From the NCBI GenBank assembly GCA_025980765.1, contig JAICXB010000038.1, forward strand, positions 1-35,096: a DNA stretch of 35,096 bases. The letters run 5' to 3'. The DNA comes from Terriglobales bacterium (GTDB lineage Bacteria; Acidobacteriota; Terriglobia; Terriglobales; Acidobacteriaceae). Of this stretch, positions 8,504 through 16,113 are shown piece by piece. Under the pieces are notes generated by a model. That model was not told the origin of the DNA. It worked only from the letters and a program-made list of their open reading frames with translations, and did not search any database. A program made the translations under genes and the position numbers. The stretch's first letter is position 1, and every line of letters begins with the position of its first letter.

Positions 8504-10633
8504 ATGAAAATTCGCGTACTTCTTGTCGCTCTACTCGTTTCCTTTTTTTCCGCGATCGCCGCCGATAAACCCACCGAGATTCGCGGCGGCCACGGCATCG
8601 AACTGCCTCCGCCTCCTCCGACGGAAATCAAGCCGGTCACCGACGAGGTGTCGGGTCATGAGATCACTGACAACTATCGCTGGCTCGAGGACAAGAACAG
8701 TCGCGCGACCCGCGCATGGATCGACCAGCAGATGCAGTACACCGAGGACTATCTCAAGCAGGTGAAGATACGTCCGGAGATCGTCAAGCGGCTGACCGAA
8801 TTGGAACACGTGGAAGTAATTGGAATTCCCGTGGAGCGCTCGGGAGTGTACTTCTTCAGCAAGCGCGAGCCCGACGAGAACCAGGCATCGATTTACATGC
8901 GTAAAGGCCTTCATGGCCCCGACATCCGCCTCATCGACGCCGGCAAGCTCAGCCAGGATCAGAACACCTCGGTCCACATCAATGACATTTCCAAAGACGG
9001 CGCTCTGATGTGCTATGGCGTGCGTGAGGGCGGAGCCGATGAACAGACCGTACACGTTCTCGATATAGCTAAGCACGAGGACCTTCCCGATGTGCTGCCG
9101 CGTGCTCGCTATTCCGGAATAAACCTGAGTCCGGACAAGCAGGGCTTGTACTACGACAAGCTGGAGCCGACAGGCACGCTGGTCTACTACCATAAGCTGG
9201 GCGCGCCCGTAAATTCCGATCAGCTGGTCTTCGGCAAAGAGTTTCAGGGCGAGACCCTTGGGCCGATGGAGTTGATCTACTCGGACGTTACGTGGAATGA
9301 AAGGTATCTGATGGTTACCGTCAGCCATGGCGTGCCCGCCAAGCGCGAGGACATATATGCCAAGGACCTGCGTGCCGCGGATTCGCCGTTTCGCGAGATG
9401 GTGCATGGCATCGACAGCCGCTTTACGCCGGAGAATTACGGGGACGATCTCTACGTGCTCACCGATTACAAGGCAGACAACTATCGCGTTGTGAAGATTA
9501 GGATGAACGATCCTGCCCCGGGAAAATGGCAGACGATTGTGCCGGAGGGCAAGGATGTTATTTCAACCATTTCCATTGTTGGCGGAAAACTCTTTGTCAC
9601 CGGACTGCATGATGTGGTCACGGAGACTCGTGTTTTCTCGCTGGACGGGAAACAGATCGGGAAACTGACTTATCCCAGCTTGGGATCGGCCTCGGCCGTG
9701 ATTGGACGCGAGGATTCGAACCATAGCTTCTACTCGTTTCAGTCGTTCAACATCCCGCCGGCCATTTATCACTATGACGTAAGCACCGGCAAAGCCACGG
9801 TATTCGCTAAGCCCAAGGTGCCCTTCGCCTCCGACGAGTACGAAGTCAAGCAGGTCTTCTACAACTCGAAGGACGGAACTCGGGTGCCCATGTTTATTTC
9901 ATCGAAAAAGGGGGTAAAGCAAGACGGCGCGACGCCCACACTGATGTTCGCCTATGGCGGCTTCCTGATTCCCATGACCGCGCATTGGGACCCGGAATTT
10001 GCCTGGTGGATGGAGCAAGGCGGCTTCTACGCTCAGCCAAACCTGCGCGGAGGCGGCGAGTACGGCGAAGCCTGGCACAAAGCGGGAATGTTTGAGAAGA
10101 AGCAGAATGTGTTCGATGACTTTTACGCCGCCGCTGAATATCTGATCTCACATAAGTACACGTCAAAGGAACACCTGGGAATTCGCGGACGTTCGAACGG
10201 CGGCCTGCTGATGGGTGCCGCGCTGACGCAGAGACCCGACCTTTTTGGCGCGGTCTGGGTTGGGTATCCGCTGCTGGATATGATCCGATTCCAGAAGTTT
10301 CTGGTGGGCCGCTGGTGGACCTCGGAATATGGCTCGGCGGATAACCCGCAGCAGTTCGCGTATCTCATCAAGTACTCGCCGTATCAGAACGTGAAGCCGG
10401 GCGCCAAGTATCCGGCGATCATGCTCAATAGCGGCGATTCCGATACCCGCGTCGATCCACTGCACGCGCGCAAGATGACGGCGGAATTACAAGCCGATGA
10501 CGCTAGCGATCGCCCGGTGCTTCTACACTACGAAACCAAAGCGGGGCACAGCTCGGGCGTTTCCATCAAACAGCTCGTGAACGACACGGCCGATGAGTTG
10601 GCGTTCTTGTGGAACGAGGTGAGCGGGAAATAG
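8504..10633 (+). CDS. Exported prolyl oligopeptidase (family S9A)
   Basis: This is a serine peptidase that cleaves short peptides after proline, probably in the periplasm or outside the cell. The ATG at 8504 gives a clean signal peptide (MKIRVLLVALLVSFFSAIAA, cut before DK). An in-frame TTG two codons earlier is less likely. The N-terminal part contains the family signature DNYRWLED and a long beta-propeller region (about residues 70-430). The C-terminal alpha/beta-hydrolase domain has the catalytic triad: Ser564 in GRSNGGLL, Asp647 in GDSDTRVDP and His682 in KAGHSSG. The 709-residue length fits a prolyl endopeptidase with leader. The gene stands alone, 128 bp after the RND operon, and is convergent with the amidohydrolase gene across a palindromic repeat. 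Confidence 0.95.
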   Translation: MKIRVLLVALLVSFFSAIAADKPTEIRGGHGIELPPPPPTEIKPVTDEVSGHEITDNYRWLEDKNSRATRAWIDQQMQYTEDYLKQVKIRPEIVKRLTELEHVEVIGIPVERSGVYFFSKREPDENQASIYMRKGLHGPDIRLIDAGKLSQDQNTSVHINDISKDGALMCYGVREGGADEQTVHVLDIAKHEDLPDVLPRARYSGINLSPDKQGLYYDKLEPTGTLVYYHKLGAPVNSDQLVFGKEFQGETLGPMELIYSDVTWNERYLMVTVSHGVPAKREDIYAKDLRAADSPFREMVHGIDSRFTPENYGDDLYVLTDYKADNYRVVKIRMNDPAPGKWQTIVPEGKDVISTISIVGGKLFVTGLHDVVTETRVFSLDGKQIGKLTYPSLGSASAVIGREDSNHSFYSFQSFNIPPAIYHYDVSTGKATVFAKPKVPFASDEYEVKQVFYNSKDGTRVPMFISSKKGVKQDGATPTLMFAYGGFLIPMTAHWDPEFAWWMEQGGFYAQPNLRGGGEYGEAWHKAGMFEKKQNVFDDFYAAAEYLISHKYTSKEHLGIRGRSNGGLLMGAALTQRPDLFGAVWVGYPLLDMIRFQKFLVGRWWTSEYGSADNPQQFAYLIKYSPYQNVKPGAKYPAIMLNSGDSDTRVDPLHARKMTAELQADDASDRPVLLHYETKAGHSSGVSIKQLVNDTADELAFLWNEVSGK

Positions 10634-10656
10634 CTGCTCAGAGAGCATTTCTCTAA

Positions 10657-10749
10657 CCACAGAGGACACGGAGGACACAGAGGAAAGCGCGGAACTGTTT
10701 TTAAGTTTATTTTTGCTTTTTCCTCTCTGCGCCTCTGTGTCCTCTGTGG
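10657..10749. repeat. Palindromic intergenic repeat, CCACAGAGGACAC type
   Basis: Two 18-bp arms, 10657-10674 and 10732-10749, are reverse complements with one mismatch (CCACAGAGGACACGGAGG at the left). Inner pairing continues less perfectly through ACAGAGGAAAG and its counterpart. The loop is AT-rich with T-runs on both strands. It fills the gap between two convergent genes and could act as a bidirectional terminator. The same word family (CCACGGAGGCAC) recurs in the element at 25644-25947. Confidence 0.85.
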
Positions 10750-10760
10750 GAATCCTGAGA

Positions 10761-11603
10761 TCACGCCGGCCAGATCGACAACGCCGTCGTGCTTAAAATC
10801 TGCTGCTTGGCAGAATCTGGCAACGGCAAACTGCGAAAGTCTTCTAAGTTCTGCCGAATTTCCGGCACTCCCGGCCCGGGCCAGTCCGTGCCAAACAGAG
10901 TCTTGTCCGCGATCTCTTCCAGGCGGGGAAAATACTTCAACAGCGTCTTCGGCGGGATTCCGCTGATGTCCAGGTATACGTTCGGGTGCCGGCGAACCAG
11001 AAAGAAAGCGGTCTGCATCCACAGCGGGCGACCACCATGCGCCAGCAGGATTTTCAGTTTGGGAAAATCGACCGCTACATCGTCCACGTAAATCGGATCG
11101 CCAAACTTGTTTCTCGCGCCTGGAAAGATGGAAGTTCCGGTGTGCACCATCACCGGAATCCCATTATCTTCAGCCACCTGGTAGATCGCCGCGAGTTCCT
11201 TGACGCCATTGAGGTAATCGTTGGGATAGAGCAACTGGTGCGGGGGATGTACTTTGATCATGCGTATGCCGAGGCGGACGATCTGCTCCATGTCGCGCCG
11301 CACATTGCTGGAGTGCCGTGGATCGACGCTGCCGCAGGAGATCAGCCGCTTCGGGTTTTCTTTTACATAGTTGGCGACAAACTCATTCACCGCCGGAGTG
11401 AATCCCATCAGCTCGGGCGCGACATAGTTGATGAGCACGGCGCGATCAATCCCAATTTGGTCCAGATGCCGCAGGAACTTCCTCGGCGAGCGACAGAATT
11501 CGACGATCTCATCGAAGTTCGCCCGCTTTCTTTTCATGGTGGCCAAAGCTGCGGGTTTAAACATCTCCACCGGCTGGATATGGACGTGGCAGTCGGTAAT
11601 CAT
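10761..11603 (-). CDS. Metal-dependent amidohydrolase-family protein
   Basis: This is a TIM-barrel hydrolase or decarboxylase of the amidohydrolase-2 group (ACMSD, gamma-resorcylate decarboxylase and 2-pyrone-4,6-dicarboxylate lactonase relatives). The 280-residue product starts MITDCHVHIQP with the metal-binding HxH (His6, His8). Further expected ligands are His154 (VMVHTG), His189 (LLAHGG) and Asp240 (LFGTDWPG). The start is set by this HxH position and by the ATGA overlap with the upstream FAD-subunit gene. A longer open frame upstream is only the shadow of that gene. Members act on small aromatic or ring-cleavage acids. The context (FAD/Fe-S reductase subunit, EthD, pirin) suggests a role with an aromatic substrate, but the substrate cannot be read from sequence. 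Confidence 0.9.
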   Translation of the reverse strand: MITDCHVHIQPVEMFKPAALATMKRKRANFDEIVEFCRSPRKFLRHLDQIGIDRAVLINYVAPELMGFTPAVNEFVANYVKENPKRLISCGSVDPRHSSNVRRDMEQIVRLGIRMIKVHPPHQLLYPNDYLNGVKELAAIYQVAEDNGIPVMVHTGTSIFPGARNKFGDPIYVDDVAVDFPKLKILLAHGGRPLWMQTAFFLVRRHPNVYLDISGIPPKTLLKYFPRLEEIADKTLFGTDWPGPGVPEIRQNLEDFRSLPLPDSAKQQILSTTALSIWPA

Positions 11604-12589
11604 GCGCGTGCCGCGGCCAGCACCGCGCGTTTGGCGTACACGCGAATGATCTCGCGCCGGTATTCCGGTGTGAGCAGAGATGTCGTCAGCGGCTTCGCCA
11701 ACCGCGCGGCAAGCTCGCCCACGGCTGCCGCAGAAATTTCGTTGACCGGTTTCCCTATCAATGCATGAACGGCTTCTTTGACCAGCAGTGGCGCCGGATT
11801 GACGGCGGTTATAGCTACGCGAGCGTCTTCCACTACACCGTGTGCGCTGGATTTCTTCATGATGGCAGCTACTCCGGCCAGCGGGTAGTCGATAGACCCG
11901 CGCATGCGCAGCTTCTGGTAAACGCCGCTGTAGCCTGCCGTTCGTTCCGGGAGGAGTACGCGAGTGAGAATTTCGTTTTTTTGAATCTTGAGGTGAGCAT
12001 CTCCGACATTGGTATAGAAATCCGCGAGCGGCATGCGGCGGAAGCCGGTCGGGCCGGCGATCTCGAGCTCTGCTTCCAGACACAGCAGCGCAGCCGGAGA
12101 GTCGGCGGAAAATGCCGCCCAGCACTTCTTTCCACCGGGGGCTACATGGCAAAGATCGCCATCCTTCTTGATGCAAAAACCGCACGATTTGCGCCAGGTA
12201 AGCGACTGGTTGTACCACAAGCAGCGTGTGTCGAGGCAGATGTTGCCACCGATAGTTCCCATATTGCGCAGGATGGGTGATGCCACCGTCATCGCTGCCT
12301 CGCGCAACACCGGGTACCTGCGTCGGATCAACTCCGAGTCTTCGATGGCGGTGAGTGTGACCAGCGCACCGATCTCCAGAGCGTGTCCTGGGATCACGCG
12401 AATCGACTGCAGCTCTTCGATGCCGCGAATGTCCAGCACGTACTTCGGTGTGAACAGCCGCTGCTTCATTGAGGGTAGCAGGTCGGTGCCGCCAGCCACG
12501 ATCTTGATTTCACCGGCATGAATCGAGAGATATCGAACCGCATCTTCAATGCTGTGGGGGCGAAATAGTTTGAACGAAGGCAGGCTCAT
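11600..12589 (-). CDS. FAD-binding subunit of a molybdenum hydroxylase-type enzyme, 4-hydroxybenzoyl-CoA reductase beta (HcrB)-like
   Basis: This 329-residue protein has the FAD-binding fold of xanthine dehydrogenase/CO dehydrogenase medium subunits: VAGGTDLLPSMKQ at residues 31-43 and LRNMGTIGGNIC at 107-118. Unlike ordinary medium subunits, it carries a cysteine-rich loop after GGNICLDTRC, with Cys123, Cys139, Cys147 and Cys156. This spacing matches the extra [4Fe-4S] cluster loop of the 4-hydroxybenzoyl-CoA reductase beta subunit, the hallmark of that family. That enzyme removes the para hydroxyl group of 4-hydroxybenzoyl-CoA with reduced ferredoxin. Its partner subunits (molybdopterin alpha, [2Fe-2S] gamma) are not in the window. 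The gene starts 3 bp after the EthD-like gene and overlaps the amidohydrolase by 4 bp. HcrB family membership is well supported; the reaction here is inferred. Confidence 0.88.
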   Translation of the reverse strand: MSLPSFKLFRPHSIEDAVRYLSIHAGEIKIVAGGTDLLPSMKQRLFTPKYVLDIRGIEELQSIRVIPGHALEIGALVTLTAIEDSELIRRRYPVLREAAMTVASPILRNMGTIGGNICLDTRCLWYNQSLTWRKSCGFCIKKDGDLCHVAPGGKKCWAAFSADSPAALLCLEAELEIAGPTGFRRMPLADFYTNVGDAHLKIQKNEILTRVLLPERTAGYSGVYQKLRMRGSIDYPLAGVAAIMKKSSAHGVVEDARVAITAVNPAPLLVKEAVHALIGKPVNEISAAAVGELAARLAKPLTTSLLTPEYRREIIRVYAKRAVLAAARA

Positions 12590-12592
12590 GGA

Positions 12593-12904
12593 TTACGACT
12601 TCATCTCGCTGATCTGAATGGTTGGTTGGGCGTTCGTGTATTTTGGGATGTCGCTCATAATGGCCTGCGCGTGCGGGGCGATGCTGGCCTGAAAGGCTTC
12701 TAAAGAGTCGAATAGGAGATGAGCCACAACCAGGTAGGGCGGCGCCGAGCCGGGTTCCAGACCTGCAATTCCTTCTTCGACTGTCACGTCATCCAGGGCT
12801 GCTCCGAGCAGTTGCCGCACCATAGGAATGTGACGGTTGCGGTAATACTTCATATCGAAAGTTGTGCCTTGTTGGTTCGGATACATCACGCTCACTCTGA
12901 TCAC
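12593..12904 (-). CDS. EthD-family small protein (dimeric alpha-beta barrel)
   Basis: This 103-residue protein starts at GTG 12904 (read as MIRVSVMYPNQQGTTFDMKY). The start is fixed by a very strong Shine-Dalgarno sequence just upstream and by the usual EthD N-terminus (IRVSVMYPN). A longer open frame to 12994 lacks family similarity. Motifs include FDMKYYRNRHIPMV, the EthD/DABB signature with its conserved histidine, and a C-terminal strand after IPKYTNAQPTIQISE. EthD proteins of about 100 residues assist oxidative degradation (named for the ethyl tert-butyl ether locus), but their chemistry is mostly unknown. It is the first gene of a three-gene operon with the HcrB-like subunit (3-bp gap) and the amidohydrolase, and faces the pirin gene. 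Confidence 0.88.
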   Translation of the reverse strand: MIRVSVMYPNQQGTTFDMKYYRNRHIPMVRQLLGAALDDVTVEEGIAGLEPGSAPPYLVVAHLLFDSLEAFQASIAPHAQAIMSDIPKYTNAQPTIQISEMKS

Positions 12905-12908
12905 GCGC

Positions 12909-12918
12909 TCTCCTCCTT
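12909..12918 (-). promoter_or_regulatory. Strong ribosome binding site of the EthD-like gene
   Basis: The minus strand reads AAGGAGGAGA, a near-perfect anti-16S match, four to six bases before the GTG at 12904. It decides the GTG start over the longer open frame and predicts efficient translation of the operon. Confidence 0.85.
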
Positions 12919-12947
12919 GAGAGCTTCGATTGTAATTTAGCTCCTCT

Positions 12948-12965
12948 CTTACCGATCTTACCGAT
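12948..12965. repeat. Tandem pair of a 9-bp unit in the divergent promoter region
   Basis: CTTACCGAT occurs twice in direct succession, followed by CTTG. It lies in the 210-bp divergent region between the EthD operon and the pirin gene, with a short palindrome CGTTAACG at 13056-13063. A regulator-binding role is possible but unsupported beyond position. Confidence 0.35.
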
Positions 12966-13114
12966 CTTGTAGCCCTGCTACGGTTCTGCAACACCCAAAC
13001 GCGTGAAATTACCCCAAACCGTCATGGCAGATGGCAGTTTAAGGACGGAATGAATCGTTAACGCTCGATAAACATCAAACGTTGTGCTGTGTAAGGGCCA
13101 GAAAGAAGGAACTG

Positions 13115-14020
13115 ATGTCGCTCCGTCCGATCAAAGAAATTATTCAGACCAAACCTACTCTCGAAGGCGCCGGCGTGAAACTGCAGCGCGCCTTCGGCTT
13201 CGGCAAAACCAGGGACTTCGATCCCTTTCTGCTGCTGGATGATTTTCGGAATGACAATCCGGAAGATTATGTCAGGGGATTTCCGTGGCACCCGCACCGC
13301 GGGATTGAAACTATCACCTATGTTCTCGCAGGCTCAGTGGAGCATGGCGATAGTCTTGGCAACAAGGGGAAAATGACTGCTGGCGACGTGCAATGGATGA
13401 CTGCGGGCAGCGGCATTCTGCACCAGGAGATGCCGAAGGGAGACAGCGCAGGCCGCATGCATGGCTTCCAGCTCTGGGCCAATCTGCCGTCTTCGTTGAA
13501 GATGACTGATCCTCGATATCAGGACATACCCGCGAGCGCAATTCCCGAGGTCACCGACGACGACGGAACACATGTGCGTGTCATCTGCGGAGAGTTCTGG
13601 GGTAAACGGGGACCGGTGGAAGGAGTTGCTGCGGATCCGAGTTATCTCGATATCTCAGTGGGTCCGAACCAGACGAAGCGGTTGAAAGTGGAAACTACGC
13701 GTAATGCTTTCGCCTACGTCTTCGCTGGCTCAGGCACCTTCCGCGATGCGTCGCGCCCGCGCGCGGTCTTGACTGAGCAAGTTGAGAAGCCAGATGCTCC
13801 GGCTGTTTATGATGTCGGCAACCACACGCTGGTACTCTTTGACCGCGGCGATGAGATCGTGGTGCAGGCCGGGCCCGTGGGCATCCGCTTCCTGCTAGTG
13901 TCGGGCAAGCCGATCGAGGAACCCGTGGCATGGTATGGCCCGATTGTGATGAACACCCAGGAGCAGCTGCGCCAGGCCATCGGAGAGCTGCACAACGGAG
14001 GGTTCATAAAACATCACTGA
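13115..14020 (+). CDS. Pirin-family bicupin (quercetin 2,3-dioxygenase-like)
   Basis: This is a cytoplasmic bicupin metalloprotein of 301 residues. Pirins bind one Fe(II) in the N-terminal cupin; several bacterial members oxygenate the flavonol quercetin, others regulate metabolism. The metal ligands are visible: His59 and His61 in FPWHPHRGIET, and His103 and Glu105 in ILHQEMP. The C-terminal cupin ends near IRFLLVSGKPIEEPVAWYGP, a typical pirin ending. ATG 13115 is chosen because AGAAGGA lies 4 bp upstream and MSLRPIKEII is the usual N-terminus; a TGT-rich extension from 13082 is not pirin-like. It is divergent from the EthD/HcrB-like/amidohydrolase operon, which may place it in the same aromatic-compound pathway (inference). 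A hairpin terminator follows. Confidence 0.94.
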   Translation: MSLRPIKEIIQTKPTLEGAGVKLQRAFGFGKTRDFDPFLLLDDFRNDNPEDYVRGFPWHPHRGIETITYVLAGSVEHGDSLGNKGKMTAGDVQWMTAGSGILHQEMPKGDSAGRMHGFQLWANLPSSLKMTDPRYQDIPASAIPEVTDDDGTHVRVICGEFWGKRGPVEGVAADPSYLDISVGPNQTKRLKVETTRNAFAYVFAGSGTFRDASRPRAVLTEQVEKPDAPAVYDVGNHTLVLFDRGDEIVVQAGPVGIRFLLVSGKPIEEPVAWYGPIVMNTQEQLRQAIGELHNGGFIKHH

Positions 14021-14037
14021 GTCGCCAAAGACAAGTT

Positions 14038-14072
14038 GCTACCGCGCGGACCGCATGCGCGGTAGCTTTTTT
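14038..14072 (+). terminator. Rho-independent terminator after the pirin gene
   Basis: A perfect 9-bp stem, GCTACCGCG (14038-14046) with CGCGGTAGC (14058-14066), and an 11-nt loop are followed directly by six Ts (14067-14072). It begins 17 bp after the pirin stop codon. Confidence 0.92.
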
Positions 14073-14129
14073 GTGTGAGGCATTGCTCTTCCGCTCTAGA
14101 AAAAATGAATTAAGTAAAATCGATGACGA

Positions 14130-15461
14130 ATGCTCCGTTCGCAACGTTGGACTGTTAACCTTCTTTGGATTCTCTGTATTCCTTTGATTGTGGGTGGGTA
14201 TTCTTTCAACTCCAACTCTGCGAAATCCGCATCCCCAACCTTCTACAAAGACGTCCAGCCCATCTTCCAGCAGCATTGCCAAAGTTGCCATCGCAAGGGA
14301 GAGATTGCGCCCATGCCGCTGGTTTCATACCGCGAGGTACGGCCGTATGCCGCCAAAATTCGGCAGATGACGAATGCCAGATTGATGCCCCCGTGGTTTG
14401 CCGATTCTCGATTTGGGAAATTCTCCAACGATCCATCGCTCTCTTCTGAGCAGATTGCAACATTGACGAACTGGGCAAAGGCAGGCGCGCCAGCCGGTAA
14501 TCCGCGGGATGCGTCACCAGGTCCACAGTGGACACAGGGCTGGAACATTCCACGTCCCGACGCAATCGTGCAAATGCCCAAGCCGGTCTTGATTCCAGCC
14601 GAAGGGGATGTCGAATACACCTACGAAATCGTGCCCACCGGCTTTACCGAGGACAAGTGGGTGCAGATGTCGGAAATTCGCCCAAGCCGGCGCGATCATG
14701 TTCATCATGCTGTGGTCTACATTCGTCCGCCGAACTCAACCTGGCTGCGCGACGCTCCGGTGAACACACCGTTCACACCGTCGAGGATGAGCGCCGACGA
14801 AGATGTCCGGCAGGCGCTGTTTACCGATAGCGACATGCTGCTTGTGTATGCGCCCGGCAGCTCCCCCGATCAGTGGCCGGATGGAATGGCGAAATTCATT
14901 CCCGCAGGCTCCGATCTTGTTTTCCAGATGCATTACACAACGAACGGACGCTCTGCAAGGGATCAATCCAGCATTGGCATGGTCTTTGCCAAACAGCCTC
15001 CGAAACAGCGCGTACTGACACTGCAACTGACGAACCACAGCTTCGTGATTCCGCCGGACACAGACAACTTTCGCGTGGAGGTCTTCGGTACTCTGCCCAA
15101 TGACGCAACGCTACTCAGCTTTTTTCCGCATATGCATCTGCGGGGAAAACGCTTTGAGTACGATATTGTGCATCCGGACGGAAGCATCGAAACGCTGCTT
15201 CGGGTGAACTACGATTTTCATTGGCAGATGAGTTACCGTCTGGCGGAGCCGCGTTTTCTCAAGGCAGGCACGAAGCTGCAGGCGGTGGCATGGTTCGACA
15301 ATTCCAAGAACAATCCGCACAATCCTGATCCGGAACAGACCGTCCGCTGGGGCGGCCAGACCTATGAGGAAATGATGGTCGGCTTCTTCGATATCGCCGT
15401 GCCCCCAAGCGTGGATAAATGGCAGTACTTCGTGCGACACACTCCGCACCCATCGCACTAA
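14130..15461 (+). CDS. Exported cytochrome c / copper type II monooxygenase (PHM-like) fusion protein
   Basis: This 443-residue exported protein begins with a hydrophobic leader (about residues 9-23). A c-type heme domain follows with CQSCH (Cys50, Cys53, His54). The rest resembles the two-domain core of peptidylglycine alpha-hydroxylating monooxygenase. All expected copper ligands can be placed: His192-His193 (HHAVVY) and His268 (QMHYTTNG) for one copper, His334 and His336 (HMHLRGK) plus Met415 (EEMMVGFFD) for the other. In eukaryotic enzymes ascorbate supplies electrons; a fused heme domain could do so here (inference). Such fusions are common and uncharacterised in Acidobacteria. The gene is single, after the pirin terminator and convergent with the Spy-like gene. 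ATG 14130 gives the leader directly. Confidence 0.88.
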   Translation: MLRSQRWTVNLLWILCIPLIVGGYSFNSNSAKSASPTFYKDVQPIFQQHCQSCHRKGEIAPMPLVSYREVRPYAAKIRQMTNARLMPPWFADSRFGKFSNDPSLSSEQIATLTNWAKAGAPAGNPRDASPGPQWTQGWNIPRPDAIVQMPKPVLIPAEGDVEYTYEIVPTGFTEDKWVQMSEIRPSRRDHVHHAVVYIRPPNSTWLRDAPVNTPFTPSRMSADEDVRQALFTDSDMLLVYAPGSSPDQWPDGMAKFIPAGSDLVFQMHYTTNGRSARDQSSIGMVFAKQPPKQRVLTLQLTNHSFVIPPDTDNFRVEVFGTLPNDATLLSFFPHMHLRGKRFEYDIVHPDGSIETLLRVNYDFHWQMSYRLAEPRFLKAGTKLQAVAWFDNSKNNPHNPDPEQTVRWGGQTYEEMMVGFFDIAVPPSVDKWQYFVRHTPHPSH

Positions 15462-15468
15462 GCAACAG

Positions 15469-15517
15469 AAAAGCCCTGCTTGTAGCTGATAGAAAGCTTT
15501 CTGCAGCGCTGCTTTTT
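15469..15517. terminator. Possible bidirectional terminator between convergent genes
   Basis: The 61-bp gap between two convergent genes holds AAAAGC (15469-15474) and GCTTTTT (15511-15517), which can pair. A 12-bp palindrome AGAAAGCTTTCT (15491-15502) lies between them. The outer stem is short and imperfect, so the call is tentative. Confidence 0.35.
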
Positions 15518-15522
15518 GAATG

Positions 15523-15984
15523 CTACTGGGGGTGTGACTCAGAACCATTGCCGTGGTTGGGGTGATCATTCTGGCCATTCGCATGCCGGCTCAACATTTC
15601 GTCGAGTTTCTTTTGCTGATCAGGATTCAAAATGGGCCGAGCCTGGCTGATCATGTCTTCATGGAGCTGCTTCATCTTCGCGTGCCGATCTTCCTGGGAA
15701 AGAGAAGTGTCCTGGCGTACCTCGTTGGCCTGCTTGAGATGCTCTTCGATGATGGGCTTGAGTTTCGCTTGTTGGTCGTCAGTCAGGTTGAGCTCTTTCG
15801 TCATATGATCCAGCATCGCTTCTGGAGTCATCATGCCTTGACCGCGACCCTCTCCCGCGCCTTGCCCCTGGCCTGCGCCTGAGTGCTCCTGTGCCGATTG
15901 CGCCTTTTGGGAGCCACGCGCAAATGCGCCCATGCTGAACAGCAGCATTGCCGTCATGGCAATGGCGAAATAGATCTTCTTCAT
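15523..15984 (-). CDS. Spy/CpxP-like periplasmic protein (LTxxQ motif)
   Basis: This small exported protein has 153 residues. ATG 15984, preceded by AAAGGA at good spacing, gives the signal peptide MKKIYFAIAMTAMLLFSMGAFA; the longer frame upstream only adds a non-leader sequence. After a Gly/Gln-rich linker (about 30-55), a helical segment contains LNLTDDQQAKLKPIIEEH, the LTxxQ motif of the Spy/CpxP/CnrX group. A second motif-like stretch, LNPDQQKKLDEMLSRH, lies near the end. The C-terminus is His/Asn/Gly-rich, possibly metal-binding. Relatives act as periplasmic chaperones or metal/stress sensors in envelope stress responses. An inverted repeat in the upstream region may bind its regulator. 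It is convergent with the cytochrome/PHM gene. Confidence 0.85.
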   Translation of the reverse strand: MKKIYFAIAMTAMLLFSMGAFARGSQKAQSAQEHSGAGQGQGAGEGRGQGMMTPEAMLDHMTKELNLTDDQQAKLKPIIEEHLKQANEVRQDTSLSQEDRHAKMKQLHEDMISQARPILNPDQQKKLDEMLSRHANGQNDHPNHGNGSESHPQ

Positions 15985-16012
15985 ACCGATTCCTTTCTTT
16001 GCTCGGTGACTT

Positions 16013-16065
16013 GAGCGTGCGAATCCACTATTAGACCACGTTCCGCTCACAGAGTGAGCACGCTC
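16013..16065. promoter_or_regulatory. Overlapping inverted repeats upstream of the Spy-like gene
   Basis: GAGCGTGC (16013-16020) pairs with GCACGCTC (16058-16065). A tight palindrome GCTCAC-AGA-GTGAGC spans 16045-16059. The two share bases 16058-16059, so they are alternatives. The position 29-81 bp upstream of the Spy-like start fits an operator, and the minus strand also has a GGAAC, reminiscent of extracytoplasmic sigma factor -35 boxes. The role is inferred. Confidence 0.4.
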
Positions 16066-16113
16066 GATCATTCGCCAGCCGGCCAGTGCTCTGCTGAACC
16101 GAGGACTAGAGGA

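Noticed and set aside
11604..12218. Possible N-terminal extension of the amidohydrolase by 200 residues
   Set aside because: The stretch is the shadow of the HcrB-like gene in another frame; the HxH motif and ATGA overlap fix the start at 11603.
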